Part shown: piece by piece, positions 33,606 to 42,427 of the stretch
Layout: every line of letters starts with the position of its first letter
How positions within the stretch are numbered: the first letter of the stretch is position 1
Source of the DNA: Paracraurococcus sp042666655
GTDB lineage: Bacteria; Pseudomonadota; Alphaproteobacteria; Acetobacterales; Acetobacteraceae
Length of the DNA: 64,000 bases
Reading direction: 5' to 3'
Assembly (NCBI RefSeq): GCF_042666655.1
Contig: NZ_JBHTDE010000001.1
Location: 1-64,000 of the forward strand
Translations under genes and position numbers: made by a program
Notes under the pieces: generated by a model
What the model was told of the DNA's origin: nothing
Databases searched by the model: none
The model's input: only the letters and a program-made list of their open reading frames with translations

Positions 33606-34324
33606 CGATCGACTATGGCGACCGCGCCCGCATCGGCCTGCTCATCCCCTCCGGCAACAGCGTGGCGGAGCCCGAGATCCACGCCATGCTGCCGGCCGGC
33701 GTCGTGGCCCTGGTCACCCGCCTGGCGCTGACCGGCAGCAGCGAGGCGGAGCTGGCGGCGATGCTGGACGCGCTCGAGCCCGCTTCCCGCCTGCTGGCCG
33801 ATGCGCGGCCCGACCTGATCGGCTTCCACTGCACCGCCGTCTCCACCTTCGCCCCCGAACGCGCCGGCAGCATCCGCGCACGGATCGAGGCGGCGTCCGG
33901 CCTGCCCGCCTGCAGCACCGCCGATGGCATCCTGGCGGCGCTGGGAACGCTGGGCGTGCGGCGGCTGGTGCTGGTCACGCCCTATGTCGAACCGGTCCAC
34001 GCGCGGGAGATCGCCTGGCTGGCGGCGCATGGCGTGGCGGTCGCCGGCGGCTCCTGCCTCGGCGTCAACACCAATGCCGCGATGGCGCGCGTCCCGCCGG
34101 CGCGCATCGCCGACCAGGCCCGCGCCGCCGCCCGCGCCGCGCCGGGCGCCGAGGCCTGCTTCATCAGCTGCACCGCCATCCGTTCCGCCGGGCTGATCGC
34201 CGGGCTGGAGGCCGAGCTCGGCCTGCCGGTCATCACCAGCAACCAGGTCATGGCTTGGCACGCGCTGCGGCGGCTGGGGATTCCGGACGCGGTGGCGGGG
34301 TACGGGCGCCTGATGGCCTCGTAG
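33602..34324 (+). CDS. Maleate isomerase / arylmalonate decarboxylase family protein
   Basis: 240 residues of the Asp/Glu racemase superfamily. LLIPSGNSVAEPE (13-25) is the substrate-carboxylate loop; Cys77 (IGFHCTAVS) and Cys190 (FISCTAIRS) sit where maleate isomerase has its two active-site Cys. Arylmalonate decarboxylase keeps only one, so cis-trans isomerisation of a maleate-like diacid is the better guess. ATGA overlap with the SBP-fold gene; a TRAP importer for dicarboxylates follows 78 bases later. Confidence 0.75.
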   Translation: MTIDYGDRARIGLLIPSGNSVAEPEIHAMLPAGVVALVTRLALTGSSEAELAAMLDALEPASRLLADARPDLIGFHCTAVSTFAPERAGSIRARIEAASGLPACSTADGILAALGTLGVRRLVLVTPYVEPVHAREIAWLAAHGVAVAGGSCLGVNTNAAMARVPPARIADQARAAARAAPGAEACFISCTAIRSAGLIAGLEAELGLPVITSNQVMAWHALRRLGIPDAVAGYGRLMAS

Positions 34325-34402
34325 CGGCTTGTTGCGGCGGCGCGAGGCCGTATCATCGTGCCATCGGCCGGCGCCAAGGCTGGCTATTGGGGAAACGATC
34401 CG

Positions 34403-35398
34403 ATGACCACTTTCAGCCGCCGCGGCCTCGGCGCCGCCGCCTTCGCCATGGGCCTCGCGCCCGCCATCCTGCGCGCCCAGGGCAAGACCGTGCTCCGCAT
34501 CGGCTGGACCAGCGGCGACGGCGCGGCGGACCCCTATGCGGTCGGCGCCCGCGCCTTCCAGAAGGCACTGGCCGACCGCGCCGGCGACCGGATCGAGGTG
34601 CAGCTCTACCCCAACCGCGCCATCGGCGACGAGCGCCCGCTCCTGGACGGCATGCGGCTCGGCACCGTCGACATGGGCGTCATCACCAATGCGGTGATCG
34701 CCCAGGTCGAGCCCGCCTTCCAGGTGAACGACATGCCCTTCCTGTTCAGCTCGGAAGCGCAGGCGCAGACGGTGCTGGACGGCAAGGTCGGCGCCTCGCT
34801 CAAGCAGCGGCTGGAATCGAAGGGCGTCATGCCACTCGGCTTCATGGAAGGCGGCTTCCGCCACATGATCAACAACGTCCGGCCGATCGTGACGCCCGGC
34901 GACCTCAAGGGCATCAAGTTCCGCGTCCTGCAGAGCCCGATCTATATCGAGATGTACAAGAGCCTCGGCGGCAACGCGGTGCCGATGGCCTGGGGCGAGA
35001 CCTTCACCGCGGTCCAGCAGGGCGCCATCGACGGGCTGGAGATCCCGCTCGGCATCATCGACCAGAACAAGTATTTCGAGGTGACGAAGTACCTGTCGCT
35101 GACCGGGCATATCTATTCGATGATCGGCCTGCTGATCGCCAGGCGCAGCTTCGACCGCCTGCCGGCCGACCTCAAGGCGGCGGTGACCGAAGCGGGCGCC
35201 GAGGCGACGAAGGTGCAGCGGGCATCCAACGCCGCGGCGCAGGCGGTCTTCCGCGAAAGCCTGGTGAAGCACGGCATGCAGGTGAACGAGGTGCCGGACA
35301 AGGCGGCGTTCCGGCGCGGCGTGCTGCCGATGTACGAGAGCTTCAAGGGCCAGATCGGCGCCGACGTGATCAAGGACGCCCTGGCGGCGGTGGAATAG
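34403..35398 (+). CDS. TRAP transporter substrate-binding protein, DctP family
   Basis: 331 residues starting MTTFSRRGLGAAAFAMGLAP, a Tat-type signal. The conserved Arg that binds the ligand carboxylate lies in the KGIKFRVLQSPIYIEMYKSL region, followed by GGNAVPMAWGETFTAVQQGA and DGLEIPLGI. It delivers an organic acid to the DctQM permease encoded immediately downstream (0-base gap). An upstream in-frame ATG at 34358 would bury the signal. Confidence 0.92.
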   Translation: MTTFSRRGLGAAAFAMGLAPAILRAQGKTVLRIGWTSGDGAADPYAVGARAFQKALADRAGDRIEVQLYPNRAIGDERPLLDGMRLGTVDMGVITNAVIAQVEPAFQVNDMPFLFSSEAQAQTVLDGKVGASLKQRLESKGVMPLGFMEGGFRHMINNVRPIVTPGDLKGIKFRVLQSPIYIEMYKSLGGNAVPMAWGETFTAVQQGAIDGLEIPLGIIDQNKYFEVTKYLSLTGHIYSMIGLLIARRSFDRLPADLKAAVTEAGAEATKVQRASNAAAQAVFRESLVKHGMQVNEVPDKAAFRRGVLPMYESFKGQIGADVIKDALAAVE

Positions 35399-35896
35399 GT
35401 GCCGCTGCTGTCGCCGCTCGCGCGCGGCATCGCCTGGGTGACGCGGGCCAGCATCGCGCTGTCCGCCGCGCTGATGCTGGCCGCCATCACCTACCAGGTG
35501 GTGATGCGCTATGTCTTCGGCGACACGCCGAGCTGGTCCGAGGAGCTGGCCGTGCTGCTGTTCAGCTGGTCGGTGCTCGGCGGCCTGGCGCTCGGCGTGC
35601 ATGAGGGCTGGCATGTGCGGCTGACCGCGCTGCCGGACCTGCTGCCGCGCGGCCCGCGCATCCTGGCGGAGCGGCTGACCGATGCGGTGACGGCGGCGCT
35701 GGGCGGGTTCCTCGCCTGGTCCGGCTGGCGCTTCCTCGACCTCACCTCGGGCAGCGTCTCCGCCGCCATCGGCTATCCGATCGAGATCCTCAACGTGCTG
35801 GCGCCGATCGCCGGCGTGCTGGTGGCGCTGTTCGCGCTGGAGCGCGCGCTGCGCCCGGGCGGGGCCCTGCCGGCGGCGGAGCCGCCGCTGGCATGA
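35399..35896 (+). CDS. TRAP transporter small permease, DctQ family
   Basis: 165 residues, four membrane helices, from a GTG directly after the DctP stop. ITYQVVMRYVFGDTPSWSEE (49-68) is the conserved DctQ box with the Trp-Ser-Glu-Glu turn. Overlaps dctM by 4 bases. It forms the inner-membrane complex with DctM, driven by the sodium or proton gradient. Confidence 0.9.
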   Translation: MPLLSPLARGIAWVTRASIALSAALMLAAITYQVVMRYVFGDTPSWSEELAVLLFSWSVLGGLALGVHEGWHVRLTALPDLLPRGPRILAERLTDAVTAALGGFLAWSGWRFLDLTSGSVSAAIGYPIEILNVLAPIAGVLVALFALERALRPGGALPAAEPPLA

Positions 35897-37173
35897 CCCC
35901 GATCTCCTGGTGCCTGACCGCGGGCTTCGCCGGGCTGGTGGTGCTCGGCTTCCCCTTCGCCATCGCCATCGCGCTGGCGATCACCGCGGCGCTGCTGCTG
36001 GCGGATATCGAGCCCGCCTTCCTGGCCCAGGCATTGATCAGCGGCAGCCAGCAATTCAGCCTGCTGGCGATCCCGCTGTTCATGCTGGCGGGCGAGCTGA
36101 TGACCGCGGGCGGCCTCTCCCAACGGCTGGTGGACCTGGCCGGCACGCTGGTGCGGCACCGCACCGGAGGCTTGGCGATGGTGGCGGTGCTGGCGGCGGT
36201 GGTGTTCTCCGCCATCTCCGGCAGCGCGCCGGCGACGACGGCGGCGATCGGCTCCATCCTCATCCCCGCCATGGCGCGGGCCGGCTACGACCGCGGCTTC
36301 GCCGCCAGCATCGCGGTCTCGGCCGGCGTGCTCGGGCCGCTGATCCCGCCGTCCATCGCCTTCGTCATCTGGGGGATCGTGGCGGAGCAGTCGATCGGCA
36401 AGCTGTTCCTGTCCGGCATCATGCCCGGCCTGGCGCTGGCCGCGGGCCTTCTGGTCGTCTGCTGGGTCCACGCCAGGCGCAACAAGGTGCCGAAGCTGCC
36501 GAAGGCCAGCCTGGCCGAGACATGGGCCGCCTTTCACCAGGGCAAATGGGCGCTGGCCTCGCCGCTGGTGGTGCTCGGCGGCATCTATGGCGGCATCTTC
36601 ACCCCGACCGAGGCGGCGGCGATCTCCTGCGTCTATGCGCTGCTGGTCGGGCTGTTCGTCGAGCGCAAGCTGACCTTGGCCGTGCTGCCGCGGCTGTTCT
36701 CGAACTCGATGCGCACCAGCGCCATCGTCTGCGCCATCATCGCGGTCTCCACCGGCTTCGGCATCCTGGTCGCGCAGGAACAGATCGCCTCGCGCTTCGC
36801 GCATTGGATGGCGGACAACATCCAGCAGCGCTGGCTGGCGCTGGCCTCGCTCAACATCGCCTTCTTCCTGCTGGCGGCGGTCATGGACGAGATCGCCATC
36901 ATGGTGATCCTCGGGCCGATGCTGATCGCCATCGCCACCCGCTTCGGCGTGGACCCGATCCATTTCGGCGCGATCATCGTGACCAACGTCGCCATCGGCA
37001 TGGCGGCGCCGCCGATCGGCTATTGCCTGTTCATCGGCATGGCGATGAGCGGCCTGTCGCTGGCGCGCATCTCCCGCGCCATCTGGCCGCAGATCCTGCT
37101 GATGCTCGTGGTGCTGTTCCTGACCACCTACATTCCCGGATTCGCCCTCTTCCTTCAGCCGGCGGGGCGCTAG
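35893..37173 (+). CDS. TRAP transporter large permease, DctM family
   Basis: 426 residues, about 12 membrane segments; typical pieces are FSLLAIPLFMLAGELMTAGG, SAISGSAPATTAAIGSILIP and GGIYGGIFTPTEAAAISCVY. Complete length for the family. Translationally coupled to dctQ through ATGA. With the DctP gene it makes a full importer, the only complete solute importer in the window. Confidence 0.94.
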   Translation: MTPISWCLTAGFAGLVVLGFPFAIAIALAITAALLLADIEPAFLAQALISGSQQFSLLAIPLFMLAGELMTAGGLSQRLVDLAGTLVRHRTGGLAMVAVLAAVVFSAISGSAPATTAAIGSILIPAMARAGYDRGFAASIAVSAGVLGPLIPPSIAFVIWGIVAEQSIGKLFLSGIMPGLALAAGLLVVCWVHARRNKVPKLPKASLAETWAAFHQGKWALASPLVVLGGIYGGIFTPTEAAAISCVYALLVGLFVERKLTLAVLPRLFSNSMRTSAIVCAIIAVSTGFGILVAQEQIASRFAHWMADNIQQRWLALASLNIAFFLLAAVMDEIAIMVILGPMLIAIATRFGVDPIHFGAIIVTNVAIGMAAPPIGYCLFIGMAMSGLSLARISRAIWPQILLMLVVLFLTTYIPGFALFLQPAGR

Positions 37174-37194
37174 GATGTGCGCGAGGAGACATCC

Positions 37195-38166
37195 ATGACC
37201 GTTATCGCCACGCGTCGCCTGCTGCTCGGTGCGATGCTCGCGGCGCCGGGCATCGCGCGCGCCGCCTGGCCGGACCGGCCGATCCGCCTGGTGGTGCCCT
37301 TCGGCGGCGGCGGGCAGACCGACATCGTCAGCCGGGTGACGGCGGAGGCGCTGTCGGCGCGGCTCGGCCAGCCGGTGCTGGCGGACAACCGCCCGGGCGG
37401 CAACGGCAACCTGGCGGCGGAAACCGTCGCGCGCGCGGCGCCCGACGGCTACACCGTGCTGGTTGCCGGCGCCGGGACGAACAGCGGGCTGAACGCGCTG
37501 CTCTACAAGGGCATCGCCTACGATGCCGAGCGCGACTTCACCCCGGTCGGGATGTTCTGCACCACGGCGAACATGCTGATCGTGCACGAGTCGATCCCCG
37601 GCCGTGACTTCGCCGGCGTGCTCGCCTGGATCAAGGCCAATCCGGGGCGGTTCACCTATGCCTCGGCCAGCGTCGGCGCCATCACCCACCTGATCATGGA
37701 GGATATCGGCGCGCGGCTCGGGCTCGACATGGTGCATGTCCCCTATCGGCAGAGCACCCAGGCGATGGCCGACATGCTGGCCGGCCGCGTGCATGCGCGC
37801 TGCCTCGGCGTGCCGGAAGCCGAGGCGATCCGCGGCGCGGCCGGCGTGCGCCCTGTCGCCCTGACCACGCCGGCGCGGCGGCCGGAATGGCCCGGCATCC
37901 CGGCCATGGGCGAAAGCATTCCGGGCTTCGAGGCCAGCGCCTATTTCGGCCTCGCCGTGCCGTCCCGCACGCCGCCCGAGTCGGTGCAGCGGCTGAACGC
38001 CGCGATGAACGAGGCGCTGCGCGACGAGAAGGTGCGCGCGGCCTATGCCCGGGTCGGCGCCGATGCCGCCGCGCCCAATGCGCCGGAGGAATTCGCCGCC
38101 CGCGCCCGCCAGGATGCGGTGCGCTGGGGCGGCCTGATCCGCCGGTTGAACCTGGTTGCCGAATAG
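37195..38166 (+). CDS. Bug-family (TctC-like) periplasmic solute-binding protein
   Basis: 323 residues; signal MTVIATRRLLLGAMLAAPGI, then WPDRPIRLVVPFGGGGQTDI, DNRPGGNGNLAAETVARAAP and VPYRQSTQAMADMLAGRV. GAGGAG ribosome-binding site upstream, 21 bases after the TRAP permease stop, so it belongs to the same transcript. Third Bug protein of the window and probably a second high-affinity binder for a related acid. Confidence 0.9.
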   Translation: MTVIATRRLLLGAMLAAPGIARAAWPDRPIRLVVPFGGGGQTDIVSRVTAEALSARLGQPVLADNRPGGNGNLAAETVARAAPDGYTVLVAGAGTNSGLNALLYKGIAYDAERDFTPVGMFCTTANMLIVHESIPGRDFAGVLAWIKANPGRFTYASASVGAITHLIMEDIGARLGLDMVHVPYRQSTQAMADMLAGRVHARCLGVPEAEAIRGAAGVRPVALTTPARRPEWPGIPAMGESIPGFEASAYFGLAVPSRTPPESVQRLNAAMNEALRDEKVRAAYARVGADAAAPNAPEEFAARARQDAVRWGGLIRRLNLVAE

Positions 38167-38172
38167 GATCGC

Positions 38173-39033
38173 ATGATGTCCGAGACACTCAGCCCCGAGC
38201 TGCAATCCTGGGTCGGCCGCACCCGCGTGGTGGAGGAGGATGTCGGCCTGGCCGCGGTGCGCCGCATCGCCGGCATGCTCGACCTGGACCCTGCCGCCTT
38301 CAAGAACGGCGACGTGCTGCCGCCGCACTGGTTCACCCTGTTCTTCGCCGATGCGCCGCGGCAATCCGACATCGGCCCGGACGGCCACCCGAAGCCGGGC
38401 GTCGTCCTGCCGCCGATCCCGCTGCCGCGCCGCATGGGTGCCGGGCGGCGGGTCACGATCCATGACAGCCTGCGCGTCGGTGACGTCGCCAGCAAGACGG
38501 CGGAGGTCGCCGCCATCGTCCCGAAGCAGGCCCGCACCGGCTTCATCACGGTGCTGACCATGCGCCACACCATCCGCCGCGCGGGCGAGATCATCGCGGT
38601 GGACGAGTTCGACGCCATCTACCGCGAGGCGGTGAAGCCGGGCGAGAAGAGCGGCACCGGCGTGCCCGTGCCGGCGCCGAACGATCCGTCCTGGGGCATG
38701 ACCAGGCACCTGACCGCGCCGCTGGTCTTCCGCTATTCCGCCATCACCTGGAACGCCCACCGCATCCACTACGACGCGGACTACTCGCGGCAGGAGGAGG
38801 GCTACCCGAACACGGTGCAGAACGGCGGGCTGACGATGCAGCTGCTGCTGGACGCGGCGGTGGCGCATACGCCGGGGACGCTGCGCGGGTTCAGCGCGCG
38901 GCTGACACGGCCGATCCATGTCGGCGACACCATCACGCTCTGCGGCCATGCGCCGAAGGACGGCAAGGTGCTGGCCTGGGTGCAGGACAAGGACGCCAAC
39001 CTCTGCGCCCAGCTCGACTGCGAGTTCGGCTGA
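38173..39033 (+). CDS. MaoC/HTD2-type acyl-CoA hydratase (itaconyl-/mesaconyl-CoA hydratase-like)
   Basis: 286 residues: an N-terminal FAS1-like hot-dog (about 1-150) and a C-terminal MaoC hot-dog with FRYSAITWNAHRIHYDADYS (187-206) and NGGLTMQLLLD. This two-hot-dog length and the WNxHRIHYD motif match mesaconyl-C4-CoA hydratase and the itaconyl-CoA hydratase (Ich) of itaconate degradation. The stop shares its last base with the ATG of the CoA-transferase, and a CitE-type lyase follows: the same three activities as the ict-ich-ccl operon. Specific substrate is an inference. Confidence 0.78.
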   Translation: MMSETLSPELQSWVGRTRVVEEDVGLAAVRRIAGMLDLDPAAFKNGDVLPPHWFTLFFADAPRQSDIGPDGHPKPGVVLPPIPLPRRMGAGRRVTIHDSLRVGDVASKTAEVAAIVPKQARTGFITVLTMRHTIRRAGEIIAVDEFDAIYREAVKPGEKSGTGVPVPAPNDPSWGMTRHLTAPLVFRYSAITWNAHRIHYDADYSRQEEGYPNTVQNGGLTMQLLLDAAVAHTPGTLRGFSARLTRPIHVGDTITLCGHAPKDGKVLAWVQDKDANLCAQLDCEFG

Positions 39034-40226
39034 TGGCCGGTGGCCCATTGGATGGCGTTACGGTGGTGGACCTGACGACGGTCGTCGTCGGGCCGATCTG
39101 CACGCGCACGCTGGCCGACCAGGGCGCCGCGGTGATCAAGGTGGAGGCGCCGGGCGGCGACATCCTGCGCTACCTCGCGGCCGGGTCGCGCTCCCCGGCC
39201 ATGTCGGGCAAGTTCATCAACTTCAACCGCAACAAGCGCGCCATCACGCTGGACATCAAGCGGCCTGCCGGCCTTTCGGCGCTGAAGCGGCTGATCGGCG
39301 CGGCAGATGTCTTCGTCTCCAACGTCCGTCCCGCCGGCCTGGCGCGCGCGGGGCTGGATGCCGCCGCGCTGGCGTCGCTCAATCCGCGGCTGATCCATTG
39401 CGGCATCGTCGCCTTCGGCGAGGGCGGCCTCTATGCCGGCCGTCCGGCCTACGACCCGGTGATCCAGTCGCTGTCCGGCGTCGCCGGCACCTTTGAACGG
39501 GCGACCGGCGAGCCGCGCTTCGTGCCCATGGTGATGACCGACCACATCACCGGCCTGGTCGCGGCGCAGGCGATCGGCTTCGCGCTGTACCGCCGCGAGA
39601 AGACGGGGCAGGGCGAGGCGATCGAGGTGCCGATGTTCGAGACTGCGGCGAGCTTCGTCATGAGCGAGCACCTGGGCGCCGCCACCTTCGACCCGCCGGA
39701 AGGCCCGACCGGCGATGCCCGGCTGCTGAGCCCGGATTACCGCCCGCTGCCGACCGCCGACAGCTACATCACCGTCCAGCCCAACAGCAACCCGCAGGCC
39801 TTCGCCTTCTTCGATGCCATCGGCCGGGCGGAGCTGAAGGACGACCCGCGCTTCAACACGCCGATCGCCCGCACCGATAACGCCGCCGAGTACTTCCGCG
39901 TGCGCGTCGATGGCCTGGCGCGGAAGACCACCGCCGAATGGCTGGAGATCTTCGCCGCGGCGGACGTGCCGGCGGCGCGCTACAACACGCTGGATGACCT
40001 GCTGGAAGACCCGCACCTGCGGGATGTCGGCTTCTGGCACCTCGACGACCACCCGACCGAGGGCCGCATCCGCCGTACCCGTACGCCCGTCACCTTCGCC
40101 GGCGGCATGCGGGAGGAGACGCTGCCCGCGCCGCGCCCCGGCGCGCAGACCGATGCCATCCTGGCGGAAGCCGGCTACACCCCGGCCGAGATCGCCGCGC
40201 TGCGCGCGACCGGCGCCGCCCAATGA
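39033..40226 (+). CDS. Family III (CaiB/BaiF) CoA-transferase
   Basis: 397 residues. N-terminal LDGVTVVDLTTVVVGPICTR and FINFNRNKRAITLDIKRPAG are family signatures; the catalytic Asp is Asp141 in AYDPVIQSLSG. It would move CoA between a donor such as succinyl-CoA and a dicarboxylate, priming it for the upstream hydratase. It sits between hydratase and lyase genes without gaps. Compare the second family III protein at 42428, where residue 141 is Glu. Confidence 0.9.
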   Translation: MAGGPLDGVTVVDLTTVVVGPICTRTLADQGAAVIKVEAPGGDILRYLAAGSRSPAMSGKFINFNRNKRAITLDIKRPAGLSALKRLIGAADVFVSNVRPAGLARAGLDAAALASLNPRLIHCGIVAFGEGGLYAGRPAYDPVIQSLSGVAGTFERATGEPRFVPMVMTDHITGLVAAQAIGFALYRREKTGQGEAIEVPMFETAASFVMSEHLGAATFDPPEGPTGDARLLSPDYRPLPTADSYITVQPNSNPQAFAFFDAIGRAELKDDPRFNTPIARTDNAAEYFRVRVDGLARKTTAEWLEIFAAADVPAARYNTLDDLLEDPHLRDVGFWHLDDHPTEGRIRRTRTPVTFAGGMREETLPAPRPGAQTDAILAEAGYTPAEIAALRATGAAQ

Positions 40227-40237
40227 GGACCACGGCC

Positions 40238-41098
40238 ATGACGCTGCCCAACTGGCGCTCCCTGCTGTTCGTCCCGGTGACTGCCGAGCGCTTCGTCGCC
40301 AAGGCGCACACGCGGGGCGCGGATGTCATCATCCTCGACCTCGAGGACAGCATCCCGCCACCGGAGAAGGACACCGCGCGCGCCGCGCTGGCGGCCGCGG
40401 CGGCGGTGGTCGGCCAGGGCGGCGCCGAGATCGCGGTGCGCATCAACCGGCAGCTTGAGATCGCCATCCCCGACATCGCCGCTGCCGTCATGCCGCAGGT
40501 CACCGCGCTGATGCTGCCGAAGGTGATGGGGCCGGAACACATCAGGCTGCTGTCGGAGGTGGTCGGCGCACGCGAGGCGGCGCTCGGCCTGCCCATCGGC
40601 CATACCCGCTTCATCGCCCTGGTGGAGACGCCGCAGGCGCTGCCGCACCTCTATGCCATCGCCGCGGCCGACCCGCGCATGGCGGCGATGGCGGTCGGCA
40701 GCGAGGATCTCTCGACCGAGCTGGAAGCCGTGCCGGGCGCCGACATGCTGTACCATTTCGGCATGATGGTCGTGGCCGCCACGCGGGCGGCCGGCATCCT
40801 GCCGCTGGGCTCGATCGGCGCCTTCGCCGATTTCAACGACCTGGACGGCTATCGCGCGGCGCTCAAGCGGTCGCGCAGGCTGGGCTTCGCCTGCACGTCC
40901 TGCATCCATCCGCTGCATGTGCCGATCATCAACGAGGAATACGGCGTGGCGCCGGCCGAGGCCGACCGCGCCCGGAGGCTGATCGCCACCTTCGACGAAG
41001 CGCTGGCGAAGGGTGCCGGCGCCGTCGCCTTCGAGGGCGCGATGATCGACCTGCCGGTGGTGGAACGCGCGCGCCGGCTGCTGGCGCGGGCACGCTGA
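40238..41098 (+). CDS. HpcH/HpaI (CitE-like) acyl-CoA lyase
   Basis: 286 residues: SLLFVPVTAERFVAKAHTRG at the start, VIILDLEDSIPPPEKDTAR, then ALVETPQALPHLYAI and AVGSEDLSTELEA, giving the Arg and acidic metal ligands of CitE/malyl-CoA lyases. In this context (S)-citramalyl-CoA or malyl-CoA cleavage to pyruvate/glyoxylate plus acetyl-CoA is likely. ATG 40238 is chosen because GAGGA precedes it; an ATG at 40223 overlapping the previous stop is the alternative. Confidence 0.85.
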   Translation: MTLPNWRSLLFVPVTAERFVAKAHTRGADVIILDLEDSIPPPEKDTARAALAAAAAVVGQGGAEIAVRINRQLEIAIPDIAAAVMPQVTALMLPKVMGPEHIRLLSEVVGAREAALGLPIGHTRFIALVETPQALPHLYAIAAADPRMAAMAVGSEDLSTELEAVPGADMLYHFGMMVVAATRAAGILPLGSIGAFADFNDLDGYRAALKRSRRLGFACTSCIHPLHVPIINEEYGVAPAEADRARRLIATFDEALAKGAGAVAFEGAMIDLPVVERARRLLARAR

Positions 41099-41112
41099 GG
41101 GAGAAGACGCGC

Positions 41113-42390
41113 ATGGACGCCACCCACGACCCGCAGCGGCGAAGCTTCGTCGCCTCCGCCGATGGGCATGCGGATTTCCCGATCCAGAACCTGCCGCTCG
41201 GCATCTTCTCCCCGCGCGGCGGCGAGGCGCGCGGTGGCGTGGCGATCGGCGACAGCATCCTCGATTTGCCCGCGGTGGCGCATCTGCTGTCCGGCGATGC
41301 GAAGCGCGCGGCGGAAGCGGCGGCCGGCGATGCGCTGAACGGGCTTTTCGCACTCGGCGCCGGGCCGCGGCGGGCGTTGCGCGCGGCGCTGTCCGACCTG
41401 CTGGCGACGGGCAGCGCGCAGCAGGCCGCGGTGCGGCCGAACCTCCATGACGCCACCGACTGCACGCTGCACCTGCCGGCGCGGATCGGCGACTACACGG
41501 ATTTCTTCGCCGGCATCCACCATGCCAGCAACGCGGGCAAGCTGTTCCGGCCGGAGAATCCGCTGCTGCCGAACTACAGGTATGTCCCCGTCGCCTATCA
41601 CGGCCGGGCCTCCTCGGTGCGCGTCTCGGGCTCCGCGGTGCGGCGGCCGAAGGGCCAGCGCAAGCCGGCGAACGAGACGGTGCCGAGCTACGGTCCGAGC
41701 CGCAACCTCGACTACGAGATGGAATTCGGCATCTGGGTCGGCACTGGCAACGCGCAGGGCGAGCCGATTCCGATCGCCGAGGCGGCCAAGCACATCGCCG
41801 GTTTCTGCCTGCTGAACGACTGGTCGGCGCGCGACGTGCAGGGCTGGGAGGCGCAGCCGCTCGGCCCCTTCCTGGCGAAGAATTTCCACACCTCCATCAG
41901 CCCCTGGGTCGTCACGCCGGAAGCGCTGGCGCCCTTCCGCATCGCCCAGGCGCCGCGGCCGGACGGCGACCCGAAGCCGCTGGACTACCTGTGGGATGAG
42001 GCCGACCAGGCGCAGGGCGCGCTGGACCTGGCTGTGGAGGTATCGCTGGTGACGCGGCAGGGCGGGCCGTTCCGCCTCTCGCTGTCGAACACCAGCCATT
42101 TGTACTGGACCTTCGCCCAGATGGTCGCGCACCACAGTTGCGGCGGCTGCAACCTGGCGCCGGGCGATCTCTTCGGCAGCGGCACCATCTCCTCCCCCAC
42201 CGAGGACGGGTTCGGCGCGCTGCTGGAGATCACCCAGGGCGGCCGCAAGCCGATCACGCTGCCGAATGGCGAGGAGCGGCGCTTCCTGGAGGATGGCGAC
42301 ACCGTGGTGTTCCGCGCCCAGGCGAAGCGCGACGGCTACGTGACGATCGGCTTCGGCGAATGCCGCGGCACGGTGCTGCCCGCGACATGA
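41113..42390 (+). CDS. fahA: Fumarylacetoacetase
   Basis: 425 residues, the normal two-domain length. FPIQNLPLGIFSP in the N-terminal SH3-like domain; FFAGIHHASNAGKLFRPEN and YRYVPVAYHGRASSV in the catalytic domain, with the His of GIHHA as base and Asp/Glu metal ligands in DYEMEFGIWVG and LNDWSARD. Hydrolyses 4-fumarylacetoacetate to fumarate and acetoacetate, the last step of tyrosine/homogentisate breakdown. No hmgA or maiA is adjacent, and the upstream isomerase is of a different family from maleylacetoacetate isomerase. Confidence 0.93.
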   Translation: MDATHDPQRRSFVASADGHADFPIQNLPLGIFSPRGGEARGGVAIGDSILDLPAVAHLLSGDAKRAAEAAAGDALNGLFALGAGPRRALRAALSDLLATGSAQQAAVRPNLHDATDCTLHLPARIGDYTDFFAGIHHASNAGKLFRPENPLLPNYRYVPVAYHGRASSVRVSGSAVRRPKGQRKPANETVPSYGPSRNLDYEMEFGIWVGTGNAQGEPIPIAEAAKHIAGFCLLNDWSARDVQGWEAQPLGPFLAKNFHTSISPWVVTPEALAPFRIAQAPRPDGDPKPLDYLWDEADQAQGALDLAVEVSLVTRQGGPFRLSLSNTSHLYWTFAQMVAHHSCGGCNLAPGDLFGSGTISSPTEDGFGALLEITQGGRKPITLPNGEERRFLEDGDTVVFRAQAKRDGYVTIGFGECRGTVLPAT

Positions 42391-42427
42391 CGGTTCGATC
42401 GGCGGCGCGCCGCATGGCGGGGGAGCG

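Noticed and set aside
35773..39048. 1091-codon leftward open frame opposite the TRAP and hydratase genes
   Set aside because: His/Asp/Arg-rich antisense of strong genes with clear family motifs; no start region or ribosome-binding site of its own.
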